Shown: positions 24,551 through 32,323, numbered from the stretch's first letter. The stretch: DNA of 35,804 nucleotides from CAZQIO01 sp964593405 (GCA_964593405.1 CAZQIO010000003.1:1-35804); one strand, 5' to 3'. The notes: a model not told the origin generated them from the letters alone. Program-made: numbers and translations.

Positions 24551-25453
24551 ATGGAACAATTTAGAAAAAGATTGATTGTTATTTTGGGGCCGACTGCTTC
24601 TGGAAAGTCTACTTTGGCTGTGAGGTTGGCAAAAAAATTCAACGGGGAAATAATCAATGCCGATTCAAGACAGGTTTACAAAGGAATGGATATTGGTACG
24701 GCAAAGCCAACAAAAAAGGAAATGAAAGGAATTGCGCATTATCTCTTTAGCGTCGCTTCACCAAAAAGAAAATTCACAGTAGCTCAGTACAAAAAATTGG
24801 CTCAAAAAACAATAGAAAAAATTCTAAAAAAGGGGAAAATTCCAATTTTGTGTGGGGGCACCTGGTTTTACGTTCAAGCTTTAGTTGATGGATTGGTCAT
24901 TCCCGAAGTTTCTCCAGATTGGAAGTTGAGAAAAAGGTTGGAAAAAGAATCGGCAGCCAAACTTTATCAAATTTTAAAAAAGCTAGATCCAAAAAGGGCA
25001 AAAACAATCGACAAAAAAAACAAAAGAAGGTTAATCAGGGCGATTGAAATTACAAAAAAAATTGGAAAAGTACCATCTTTAAAAAAAGAACCTCTCCCCT
25101 ACCCAGTTTTGATGATTGGAATTGATGTTTCTTTTGAAAAATTGAAAGAAAAAATTAAAAAGAGATTTTTTCAATGGCTAAAAAGGGGGTTAGTAAAAGA
25201 GGTTAAAAAATTAAAAGAAAGCGGAATTTCTTTCAAAAGGATTGAGGAATTTGGTATGCATTATCGAGTTTTGGCTCAATTTTTAAAAGGAGAAATTAAC
25301 AAGGAAGAAATGATCAAAAGATCGATAAAAGAAATTGAAAAATATGCCAAAAAACAGATGAGATGGTTCAAAAAAGAAAAAAGAATAAAGTGGGTAAAAA
25401 ATTTCAAAGAGGCACAAAAATTGGTCAAAGAATTTTTAAGAGATTTAAATTAA
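24551..25453 (+). CDS. miaA: tRNA dimethylallyltransferase
   Basis: A 300-residue enzyme that transfers dimethylallyl from DMAPP to A37 of tRNA, giving i6A, the substrate of MiaB. The start is the ATG at 24551, one base after the miaB stop; an earlier in-frame ATG at 24500 lies inside miaB. The P-loop 'GPTASGKST' (13-21), 'NADSRQVYKGMDIGTAKP', 'HYLFSVASP', 'AQYKKLA', 'LCGGTWFYVQALVDGL' and the C-terminal 'YAKKQMRWFKKE' are intact. Supply of DMAPP must come from genes outside the window. Confidence 0.97.
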   Translation: MEQFRKRLIVILGPTASGKSTLAVRLAKKFNGEIINADSRQVYKGMDIGTAKPTKKEMKGIAHYLFSVASPKRKFTVAQYKKLAQKTIEKILKKGKIPILCGGTWFYVQALVDGLVIPEVSPDWKLRKRLEKESAAKLYQILKKLDPKRAKTIDKKNKRRLIRAIEITKKIGKVPSLKKEPLPYPVLMIGIDVSFEKLKEKIKKRFFQWLKRGLVKEVKKLKESGISFKRIEEFGMHYRVLAQFLKGEINKEEMIKRSIKEIEKYAKKQMRWFKKEKRIKWVKNFKEAQKLVKEFLRDLN

Positions 25454-25456
25454 CAC

Positions 25457-26146
25457 TTACTTTTTCAAGATTGCCTTGATTGCAATCCTTCTGACGTCTC
25501 TACCAGGGGGCCAACAAGAAATCAAAAACAAGAATGATTGGTCGGGTGGAGTTTGAGGAAGTTCTTGTCCTCGATTCAAAAAAATTGTTTCTTCAACCTC
25601 ATAAACATACTTTCTCTTTTGAAAATAAACAAAAACTTCATCCCCTTTTTCCAATAGGTTTAAATTGGAAAAAACCCAATCGTATTTGATTTTTGGCCAG
25701 TTAGGTGGAGCGGAATGGCCCAAAATAATTGTCTGTCCTGGTCTTCCTGGGAAGGCAGAATTTGGCCATAACACCACTCCCCTATCTAATGCTCTTTTGA
25801 TTTCCTTTTCTGTAGAAACTAATACCAAGGGAGCTTGAATTTCAATTTTTGGAATTTCAATTGAATCTTCTTTTTCAAAAATTTCTTGTTCCCTTGGCAA
25901 GAGTTCTTTTGTTTCTTCAGCTGCTTTTTTATTTTCTGTCTGTTGTTCTGTTTGAAGAGTTTCTTTTTTTGGACCTTGTTCTTGAGAAGTTAGCAAATTT
26001 TTTGATTTTTCAGAGAAATAAAAAGAAAGTGCTCTCAAAAAGTAACTAGGATCGAATATCCAAGAAATTTCTACCCAATTGAAAATTAAAAAAGCAATCA
26101 AAAAAAACAAAAAGAAATATTTGAAAAGAATTTTTCTAGAGTCCAT
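25457..26146 (-). CDS. sortase-family transpeptidase
   Basis: A 229-residue membrane-anchored sortase. The N-terminal helix covers residues about 8-23, followed by a flexible Q/E/K-rich linker to about 90. The catalytic domain (about 95-229) has His144 ('ILGHSAPP'), Cys211 ('FLISCWPPG') and Arg220 ('DVRRIAI'), the sortase triad; 'LWPNSAFPGRPGQT' is the usual strand-loop before the His. The family cleaves a sorting signal and links surface proteins to the wall or to each other. It overlaps the upstream CAP-domain gene by 11 bases, so the two are coupled. I saw no LPxTG-type sorting motif in that CAP protein, so its substrate must lie elsewhere or use another motif. Confidence 0.92.
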   Translation of the reverse strand: MDSRKILFKYFFLFFLIAFLIFNWVEISWIFDPSYFLRALSFYFSEKSKNLLTSQEQGPKKETLQTEQQTENKKAAEETKELLPREQEIFEKEDSIEIPKIEIQAPLVLVSTEKEIKRALDRGVVLWPNSAFPGRPGQTIILGHSAPPNWPKIKYDWVFSNLNLLEKGDEVFVYFQKRKYVYEVEETIFLNRGQELPQTPPDQSFLFLISCWPPGRDVRRIAIKAILKK

Positions 26147-27206
26147 AAATTAGGAGTTTGTGAGGAATGAGGCGTAAAAGCTGTGGTTGATCCAAAGAGA
26201 CGAAAATTAAAAGTAAAAGAGTAAAACCAAGCAACCTTGGAATAATATCTTTGTAATCGATAACAAATTTTCTGTAGACAAAAATGTCAAAAAGAGAGGC
26301 TAAAGAAAGGGAAAAAATTAGAGTGAGCAAGATGGTATAAATTATGATATTTAATACAAAAGTATATTTTGTGGTTAAAAATTTTAAAAATTTGAAAGAA
26401 AGGGACTGTGAAGAAGTTGAAGATTCTTTTTGGAGTACCTCCAAAGTGTTTGTTTGTGTGGAAACGATTTCTTCTTTAGTATTGGTGGGCTGTTCCGCTG
26501 CTATCTCTTTTTGGGGTGTAGTTTGAGGTAAAGTAGTAGTTTGGGTCAAAGGAGTTTCTTTTTGAAACTGAGGAGCTTTAGGTGCTTGAGAAATAGAAGG
26601 TGTTGTTGGTTTTGTGGTGGTTGCAATTTTAGTTTCTAATTTTGGTGTCCCAAAATGTTGAACAACTACATAGACCTCGTTGCCGTTGAATTCTCCTTTT
26701 AATACCGCAATTCCTATTTCTTGAAATTTCGGATTGAGAATGTTTTGTCGATGAAGGGGTGATTCCATCCAGGCCTGATGGACTTCTTTTGAATCCAAAA
26801 AACCGATGGCTAAATTTTCTCCAGCAAAAGCAAAATTGTACCCTGCTACTTTAAACCAATACCAGGGACTAAGTCCCTCAGGGCTTCGATGAGCAAAATA
26901 ATTTTTTTCCAACATATCTTTTGCTTTCAAAAAGGCGGCAGTTTCTAGTTTTTGGTTTTCTTTTAATGGAGGAAGCCCTCTCAATTTTCTTTCTTGATTT
27001 AAAAGCTCAACAAGAACAGCTTTGGTAATTTCAGCAAAATAGAATGTTTTTGAAACAGAAAATATCAAAGGAAGAGTAAGAAGTTTCAACAGCAAAAGGA
27101 AAACCAAAAGATTTCCCAAGATCTTTCCTTCTAAAAGTTTTGGTCGGTATCTATTTTCTGAACAAGGGAGAAAGAAAATTTTAATAGCAGAGAGTATTCT
27201 CTTCAT
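26136..27206 (-). CDS. CAP-domain membrane protein with Thr/Pro/Gln-rich linker
   Basis: A 356-residue protein with membrane segments at both ends. The N-terminal helix covers residues about 30-50. The CAP domain spans about 62-187, with His106 ('FAHRSPEG'), Glu130 ('GENLAIG'), His152 ('LHRQNIL') and His184 ('VQHFG'). Residues about 188-270 form a low-complexity Thr/Pro/Gln/Ser linker typical of wall-spanning stalks. Two C-terminal helices lie at about 282-310 and 322-338. The anchoring on both sides is unusual, since most CAP proteins have one signal or anchor. It is coupled to the sortase gene and has a strong, nearly leaderless promoter. Confidence 0.9.
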   Translation of the reverse strand: MKRILSAIKIFFLPCSENRYRPKLLEGKILGNLLVFLLLLKLLTLPLIFSVSKTFYFAEITKAVLVELLNQERKLRGLPPLKENQKLETAAFLKAKDMLEKNYFAHRSPEGLSPWYWFKVAGYNFAFAGENLAIGFLDSKEVHQAWMESPLHRQNILNPKFQEIGIAVLKGEFNGNEVYVVVQHFGTPKLETKIATTTKPTTPSISQAPKAPQFQKETPLTQTTTLPQTTPQKEIAAEQPTNTKEEIVSTQTNTLEVLQKESSTSSQSLSFKFLKFLTTKYTFVLNIIIYTILLTLIFSLSLASLFDIFVYRKFVIDYKDIIPRLLGFTLLLLIFVSLDQPQLLRLIPHKLLIYGL

Positions 27207-27215
27207 ACCATCTAA

Positions 27216-27277
27216 ATTATATCAAAAAAATTTGAAAACGTCAATTGAATTGACCGCTTTCTAACTTTTGTTAAAAA
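27216..27277. promoter_or_regulatory. divergent promoters sharing a perfect palindrome (possible operator)
   Basis: GTCAATT-G-AATTGAC (27240-27254) is a perfect palindrome. Its left arm supplies the minus-strand -35, TTGACG (27244-27239), 17 bases from TATAAT (27221-27216), driving the CAP-sortase operon. Its right arm supplies the plus-strand -35, TTGACC (27250-27255), about 16 bases from TAAAAA (27272-27277), driving the gene at 27285. A dimeric regulator bound here would control both; alternatively the symmetry simply follows from back-to-back -35 boxes. Confidence 0.65.
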
Positions 27278-27284
27278 CAAAATA

Positions 27285-27881
27285 ATGGCACTAAAACAAA
27301 AAATTGCTTTATTTTTGTTGCTTTTTTTCTTTGGACAAAAAGTTTCAGCCCAGCCAAAAATTTTTCTCTCTTTTCCAGAAAGTTTTTCAGCAAATAAAGA
27401 AATTGAGATTTTTTTGAAAATATTAAATTTAGAAAACAAAACTTACGATTTGAAAATTGGAATTGAAAAGGAAAAAATTCTTTCAGAAATTTTTAATGAA
27501 AAAGAGAAAAAGTGGCAAAGCTCCAACTTTTACCTCAAAAAATTTTTTTCTGGTCCTTCTTTTAATGGGAACTTCAAGTTGAGATTAAAAAAACAATATT
27601 TAAATTTTGAAGGTGAAGCAAATATTTTAGTCAGGGTAAGAGAGAGCGGAAAAAGCAATTATTTTGAGTTTAAAGATAAAATAAAAATTTTAAAACCAGA
27701 AGATAAGATTGAAGTAATCGAAGAGAAAATTGAAAACGAAAGTTTAGCTTCACTAATCCACAATCCAACAAAAGAAAATTTTCTTTCGACTGTGCTAGTT
27801 GCAACTTTTGTCGCAATATTTTTTGGAGCAGCGGGATTGATTTTAAAATTGAAGTTAGAAAAGCTAAAAAATAAAAATTGA
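27285..27881 (+). CDS. secreted, C-terminally membrane-anchored protein (unknown)
   Basis: A 198-residue protein with a signal peptide (residues 1-22, ending 'KVSAQ'), an all-beta middle of about 120 residues ('NKEIEIFLKILNLENKTYDLKIGI', split by loops) that looks like an Ig-like or NPCBM/CARDB-like surface domain, and a single C-terminal helix (about 166-186) followed by a lysine-rich stop ('KLKLEKLKNK'). It therefore faces outward and is held by one helix. I do not recognise the family. It diverges from the CAP-sortase operon across a shared palindrome, which suggests that the products are made together at the cell surface. Confidence 0.75.
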   Translation: MALKQKIALFLLLFFFGQKVSAQPKIFLSFPESFSANKEIEIFLKILNLENKTYDLKIGIEKEKILSEIFNEKEKKWQSSNFYLKKFFSGPSFNGNFKLRLKKQYLNFEGEANILVRVRESGKSNYFEFKDKIKILKPEDKIEVIEEKIENESLASLIHNPTKENFLSTVLVATFVAIFFGAAGLILKLKLEKLKNKN

Positions 27882-27925
27882 TTAATGATGGCATTATGAC
27901 ACCAAAATGGAAAAATTTCAGCTTT

Positions 27926-28220
27926 TTATGTGAACCAAAACAAAGCAAGCAGAAAGTAAGTGATCAAATTTGCTACAAAAGAAATTTTTAACAAGTCAAA
28001 AACTTTAATATTTACTTTTTTGAAAAATGAAGTTACAATATTTGCGAGCACCGTCACTAAAACCAATTTCCAAAAGCCAATCGAAACTTTTATGACTTTA
28101 TTCACCAATAACCAGAATATGAAAGCCTCGAGTAAAACGATAAATGGGAGGCCGGCAGAGTTATAACAGAGAGTGGAAAAAAAATAAGTCTACCAAAGCA
28201 AACGAAAGAAATTTTATCAA
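27926..28220 (-). pseudogene. small multi-helix membrane protein, frameshifted at a homopolymer
   Basis: Only the last 60 codons form an uninterrupted frame with a usable start (TTG at 28108), but the same frame stays open upstream to about 28188 and reads like protein ('NSAGLPFIVLLEAFIFW'). A second frame, open from a TTG at 28220 ('IKFLSFALVDLFF'), meets it at a run of eight A (28177-28184; T on the coding strand). Removing one base joins them into a protein of about 98 residues with three membrane helices. I recall similar small exported membrane proteins in this bacterial group, but no name. It may be a real broken gene, a sequencing error, or a site of ribosomal slippage. Confidence 0.55.
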
Positions 28221-28249
28221 AAAATTTTTCTTTTAAAGCGATTTAAACT

Positions 28250-28277
28250 TTGAGAGCTATCGATAAAAATGTATAAT
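28250..28277 (+). promoter_or_regulatory. promoter of the sensor pair, leaderless
   Basis: TTGAGA (28250-28255), a 16-base spacer and a perfect TATAAT (28272-28277) lie seven bases before the ATG at 28285. Confidence 0.6.
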
Positions 28278-28284
28278 CTAAATA

Positions 28285-28887
28285 ATGAATCATCTTACTA
28301 AAGAAGAAGCAAAAAAGATTTTGTCTATTCCTGGCAATGTAAAGGGAACGATTATTTTGAGCAATATAGAATTTTTAGAGAGAAAAGGAGGGAAAGAGGC
28401 CGTTTCAAAATTAAAGGAAAGATTAAAGGAATTGGAAATTCCGATAAATTTGGAGGAAATAAAACATGCGAGAATGTATCCTGAGGCAATTTCTGTTTTA
28501 ATCGTTTTGTTAATAAAAGAAATTTTAAACTTGGATGAAAAAGGGGTTTTTGAAATGGGTCAGGCGGGAATGAAGCTTTCCCCAATTGTGAAAATTTTAA
28601 CTAAATTTTTCTCGAATTTAGACGTTGTCTTGGCAAGGGCACCTGAATATTGGAAAGAGTATTTTGATTTTGGAGAACTTGAAGTTGTAGAGTACGATAA
28701 AGAAAAAAAATATGCCATCGTAAGACTTAAGGGTTACAAATTTCACCCGCTTTTGTGCTTCTACCACATGGGATATTTTTATCAAGTTGCCAAGGTTGCC
28801 AGTGGTGCAAAGGAGGTAAAGATTGAGGAAAGAAAGTGTGTCTTTCGGGGAGATCCTTTTGATGAATTTTATTTTAGTTGGGAGTAA
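28285..28887 (+). CDS. V4R/DUF2378-like small-ligand sensor domain protein
   Basis: A 200-residue soluble protein. Its N-terminal half ('GNVKGTIILSNIEFLERKGG', 'ARMYPEAISVLIVLLIKEIL', 'EMGQAGMKLS') resembles the DUF2378 family of myxobacteria. Its end, 'KCVFRGDPFDEFYFSW', has the C-x(3-5)-GDP-x-x-x-F ending typical of V4R/heme-NO-binding-like sensor domains. It probably binds a small molecule, but the ligand is unknown and no heme histidine can be assigned. The stop codon is followed immediately by the ATG of a PAS-domain gene (TAAATG), so the two proteins are made together. The family call is by pattern only. Confidence 0.6.
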   Translation: MNHLTKEEAKKILSIPGNVKGTIILSNIEFLERKGGKEAVSKLKERLKELEIPINLEEIKHARMYPEAISVLIVLLIKEILNLDEKGVFEMGQAGMKLSPIVKILTKFFSNLDVVLARAPEYWKEYFDFGELEVVEYDKEKKYAIVRLKGYKFHPLLCFYHMGYFYQVAKVASGAKEVKIEERKCVFRGDPFDEFYFSWE

Positions 28888-29457
28888 ATGGGAAAAAATA
28901 ACCTTCAAAAATTACAAGAAAATTTAAACGAACTCATAGATTATCTAAACGATCTTTTTAATTTTTTGCCAATTCCAGTATGTGATATTTCCCCAACTCT
29001 GTATATCATTCAGGCAAATAAAGCCTTTGAAAAATTGAGTGGGTTTGATCTCTTAGAAATAGTTGGAGAACCGATAGAAAAATTTCTTTTAGAAAGGGAT
29101 GGTTTAAAAAAGGTAGTTTCTTTGTTGGAAGAAAAAAATTTTTTAGAGAATGAAGAGTTCACTCTTTTGTGCAAAGATAAAAAAGAAAAAATAGTAAACA
29201 CTTTTTGGGCAAAAAAAGAGAAAGGATATTTTTTAGCAATGATCGATATTACCCATTTGAAAAGAATTCACCAAGAAATGGAAGAAAAGATAAAATCGCA
29301 GACAAAAGAATTGAGAGAGAAATTGGAAGAATTGGAAAAGTTTCAAAAAGTTACCATTGGCAGAGAGCTAAAAATGATAGAGTTAAAAAACGAAATTCAG
29401 AAACTAAAAAAAGAAATAGAAGAACTCAAAAAATTAAAAAAGCCTGAAACTTTTTAA
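28888..29457 (+). CDS. PAS-domain protein with coiled-coil tail, no output domain
   Basis: A 189-residue cytoplasmic protein. Residues about 1-22 are a leading helix. A PAS domain spans about 23-120 ('LPIPVCDISPTLYIIQANKAF', split; 'LSGFDLLEIVGEPIEKFL', 'FLAMIDITHLKRI'). The rest is a coiled coil with 'KVTIGRELKMIELKNEIQKL', wording often found just before the kinase in PAS-type sensor histidine kinases. Here there is no kinase, cyclase or DNA-binding domain. It follows the V4R-like gene with no gap, so the two probably form one sensory complex that signals through another protein encoded elsewhere. Confidence 0.85.
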   Translation: MGKNNLQKLQENLNELIDYLNDLFNFLPIPVCDISPTLYIIQANKAFEKLSGFDLLEIVGEPIEKFLLERDGLKKVVSLLEEKNFLENEEFTLLCKDKKEKIVNTFWAKKEKGYFLAMIDITHLKRIHQEMEEKIKSQTKELREKLEELEKFQKVTIGRELKMIELKNEIQKLKKEIEELKKLKKPETF

Positions 29458-29514
29458 ACAAATCGGCTCATCTCTTTGATTTATTCAAATTTAGCGGAAG
29501 TCAAATAACAATAA

Positions 29515-30676
29515 GTAATAGATGGAATATTAAATAATGAGGTATTAGAGAAAATTAGAGAACATGAAAAATGGTTGGATAAGTGGTATAAATTCTCATG
29601 GAGTGAGGATTTGGAAGGAAAGGAGAGAGGACTTGTCGAATTAAAAGTATTTTAACCTTAAAGAACAGGAAACTAGAGAGGAAAAGATAAACAAGTTGGT
29701 GAAAGAGGCTTTCGAATATATTAAGGAAAATTTTAATTTGGACAAAAGCTCAGAAGATTTGCTAGATGAAATTTTTAAAAATTTAGGAAATAAATTGACA
29801 CCAGCCTATTCTATGCCTACGTTATCTTTGGAGTTGTTACTTCAACCAAAAAAACAGTTAGAGAAACTGCTGGGGAATGTTACATAGATCCATATACTAA
29901 AAAGCTTGATTTTCGAGTAATAATAGAAAGTAACGAGTCTCCAGAATCAATTGCAGAAAAAATAATTCATGAAGTTTTGCATCTCTTAGGCACTTTTGTT
30001 AAGGAAGTAAAAATAATAAATCCTGAGGATAAGGGTGAAGATTTAAAAAAACCTTGAAAAATCACTTGAAGGTTTGCTTGGAAATTCATCAATAAAAATA
30101 GAAGAAGAGGTCGTTTATGCTCAAGGGCCACTTAAACAATTAATTGGGTATGTATGTAGAGATCTGAAGTCTGAAATACGGTACTTTTTCAAATTGCCTA
30201 CGGGAGAAACCAAAATGCATATTGTTTATGAGTCAGCAATAGATTATTTTAGTAAAAAAATAATTAAAGGAACAACAAAAAAAGAGGAAGGTTTTAGAGC
30301 CGGGTATCTTACCAGAACAGTCCTTCAAATTTGCTTGTATAGATTAGCATATTTAATAAGTATTGAAAAAGGCACTACTCATGAGCGGGAAATTCAAGAA
30401 TTAGAAAAAGATTTAGGATATGGAATAATTACGGGAGATTTAGAGGGATTTAAAGAAAAAATAAATCAAATACCTACTGAAAGGTTTGCAGAAGGATTAA
30501 AAGAAATAACGTCAAGGTTTGAAAAATGGGGTTATAAAAACATTTTAGAAAAAGTCATTCTCGCAATTCAGAGGGGAAATTTGAGGGATAAAGAATCTTT
30601 TGATGTTTTATTGGAAATTTTAGAAAAATTTGATGAACTTTGTAGCGAAATGGATGAGGAAAGGAGGTCTTCTTAA
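29515..30676 (+). pseudogene. zincin-type metallopeptidase gene broken by three frameshifts
   Basis: Four frames in series read as one protein of about 385 residues. Frame 1 (29515-29655) is helical. Frame 2 (29654-29810) continues it after one extra T in a T4 run (29650-29653). Frame 3 (29815-30057) gives 'AYVIFGVVTSTKKT', 'GECYIDPYTKKLDF' and the zinc motif HEVLH (29968-29982) in 'EKIIHEVLHLLGTF'. Frame 4 (30050-30676) follows one extra A in an A7 run (30045-30051) and supplies 'YESAIDYFSKK' (Glu codon 30230-30232), the usual downstream Glu ligand of gluzincins. No good start codon is visible. Flanking genes are intact, so this is either a decayed gene or several read errors. Confidence 0.7.
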
Positions 30677-30758
30677 GAGAACAAATTGCGCCTTGCCCCG
30701 CAAGAATGGAGGGAGTGAAAAGAGAATGTTTCAAATTACCCTGGAGATGCCCCACGTA

Positions 30759-31139
30759 CTACTCACTTTTTACCTCATCAACCCTTCGATTATTCGATAA
30801 AAATTCCATAAATCTGAGAAAATTAATCCACGGATCCATCCAAAGATTTCGGTAACGGACTAGATAATGCCCATAAGGATACTTTTTACTTCGATTGATA
30901 AAAACAATTGTTTTATCTTGATAAATCTTCTTCTTCCATTTTGATTTTAAGTAATGAAATTCTGCCTGGTAACCTGACTTTTTAAGATAATTAACAATTT
31001 CTTGGCAATAAAAGCCTTTTGATTTTGCTTTCTTTTTACCTAAATCTTTAACAACTTTCTCATAGGTTTTATTTGTGATAAAAGCAAGGCATGTAGCGTT
31101 ACAACCAAAATTGTTTCTTTGAACAATCTGGTTTTTCAT
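30759..31139 (-). CDS. minimal C39-like (papain-fold) cysteine peptidase
   Basis: A 126-residue protein with the residue order of peptidase C39-like enzymes: Gln7 for the oxyanion hole, then Cys13 and Cys17 in 'NFGCNATCLAF' (Cys13 the likely nucleophile), 'YEKVVKDLG', 'CQEIVNYLKKSGY', and late His91 and Asp102 in 'GHYLVRYRNLWMDPW'. C39 domains cleave double-glycine leader peptides when fused to ABC exporters; stand-alone versions are of unknown role. Here there is no signal peptide, transporter or leader-peptide gene nearby. It lies tail-to-tail with the broken zincin gene. Function as a protease is inferred from motif order only. Confidence 0.6.
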   Translation of the reverse strand: MKNQIVQRNNFGCNATCLAFITNKTYEKVVKDLGKKKAKSKGFYCQEIVNYLKKSGYQAEFHYLKSKWKKKIYQDKTIVFINRSKKYPYGHYLVRYRNLWMDPWINFLRFMEFLSNNRRVDEVKSE

Positions 31140-31212
31140 TTTTTTACCCAGATAACAACACTTAGTAGTTAGTAGCTCCGCAGTTAGGGTTCAGTGAGTT
31201 GCCCGAAGGCTC

Positions 31213-31314
31213 TCAACACACCAAATAAACCCAAAAGTCTCGTAATTTACGCTCGCCAGCAAGTTGTTTGTTGTATTCTTTGACAATTTCAAGTTTTTCT
31301 TGGCAGTAAATGGT
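31213..31314 (-). pseudogene. short gene remnant (unknown)
   Basis: A 33-codon open stretch without a start codon, bounded by stops, reads like protein ('YCQEKLEIVKEYNKQLAGE', 'KLRDFWVYLVC'). It lies in the 190-base gap between the cysteine peptidase and the membrane protein. It may be the tail of a lost gene or chance. Confidence 0.25.
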
Positions 31315-31332
31315 TTAAGTAGTTGATTTTGC

Positions 31333-32265
31333 TTATTTTTCTAACAATTCAGGAACTTCATCTAGGACCGATGGTTTTCTGACATCTCTCAGTCTTGATA
31401 AAGGTTTTCCAAGTCTTTTTTCTTCCTCAATCTGTTTTTCCCACTTCAAATGCCACAAATAAAGTTCTGCTGTAAACATTTGTTCAAGGTATATAGAATA
31501 ACTCCAGGCAAAAGCAATATAAATAATTGTTATTACCCAAACCCAAGTTGGAAATGTTACTTCTAGCTCGTCGGAAATATAAAATAGTATTCCAGGTGGA
31601 AGAAAAATGATTAATGCCACAGCCTCAGTAAGAACAAATCCAGTTACAAATTCTGAAAGGTGAACCCTGAAAACACCAATTCCTTTTTTGATGGCTTTAC
31701 CGAAACTAAGATTCTCCCAGGCAATTGCGGGGAGAATGAGAAAAACAATCATTCCAACTCCTTTTTGTAACGCCTCAAAAAAGGTGCGAGATAATGAAAA
31801 ATCTTCATAGCCAGCCAAGGTTTTTGCAGCATTTTCTGCTGTAAAGGATTCTTTTTTCCTTTCTTTTGCTTTCAAAAATATTGCCTCGAGGATAAATAAG
31901 ATAAACCAAACGATTGTCCAGATAATAACTATTGGAGCAATTTTTAATATGTTGTATCTTAAGGAGTCTCTAAACGCTTTCTTTAAATTCATCTTCTGCC
32001 CTGATTCTAACTGCTGGATAAGCTCCAAAAGCACAGAGCACGAGAAGGCAAGTAAAAAAGCGAAAACAAAAATTATTCCAAAAACAAACAAAAAAATTTG
32101 AGCAGCGGATAGAACATCCCAATTAAATTTGTATTCTAAATAGAGAATAATCGGGGCATAAATCAGCCAAGTAATAAGCAAGGGTATCAAAAATTCTGGA
32201 TGACGATTAAATACACAAATAGACTCTTTAATTAACTCCCATCCGTTTTTAATTCCTTCAAACAC
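31333..32265 (-). CDS. multi-pass membrane protein, DUF6159-like
   Basis: A 310-residue protein starting at a GTG (32265; 'MFEGIKNGWELIKES'). It has about six membrane helices in pairs: near 25-43, 52-80, 112-132, 170-190, 207-232 and 240-262. The amphipathic N-terminus ('NGWELIKESICVFNRHPE') and 'LSFGKAIKKGIGVFRVHLSE' match the DUF6159 / glycerophosphodiesterase-membrane-domain-like group, whose function is unknown. A soluble charged tail ('RLGKPLSRLRDVRKPSVLDE') ends the protein. It lies directly downstream of tRNA-Asn on the same strand, and no terminator separates them. Confidence 0.75.
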   Translation of the reverse strand: MFEGIKNGWELIKESICVFNRHPEFLIPLLITWLIYAPIILYLEYKFNWDVLSAAQIFLFVFGIIFVFAFLLAFSCSVLLELIQQLESGQKMNLKKAFRDSLRYNILKIAPIVIIWTIVWFILFILEAIFLKAKERKKESFTAENAAKTLAGYEDFSLSRTFFEALQKGVGMIVFLILPAIAWENLSFGKAIKKGIGVFRVHLSEFVTGFVLTEAVALIIFLPPGILFYISDELEVTFPTWVWVITIIYIAFAWSYSIYLEQMFTAELYLWHLKWEKQIEEEKRLGKPLSRLRDVRKPSVLDEVPELLEK

Positions 32266-32323
32266 AATAGTAGTGTAATTTTATTTTATTTGATCCAATA
32301 TTTTTCCGGTTCTTTGGCAGTAC

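Noticed and set aside
30677..30758. Small reading frame between the zincin remnant and the cysteine peptidase
   Set aside because: It is short, has no start with support and shows no protein-like pattern.
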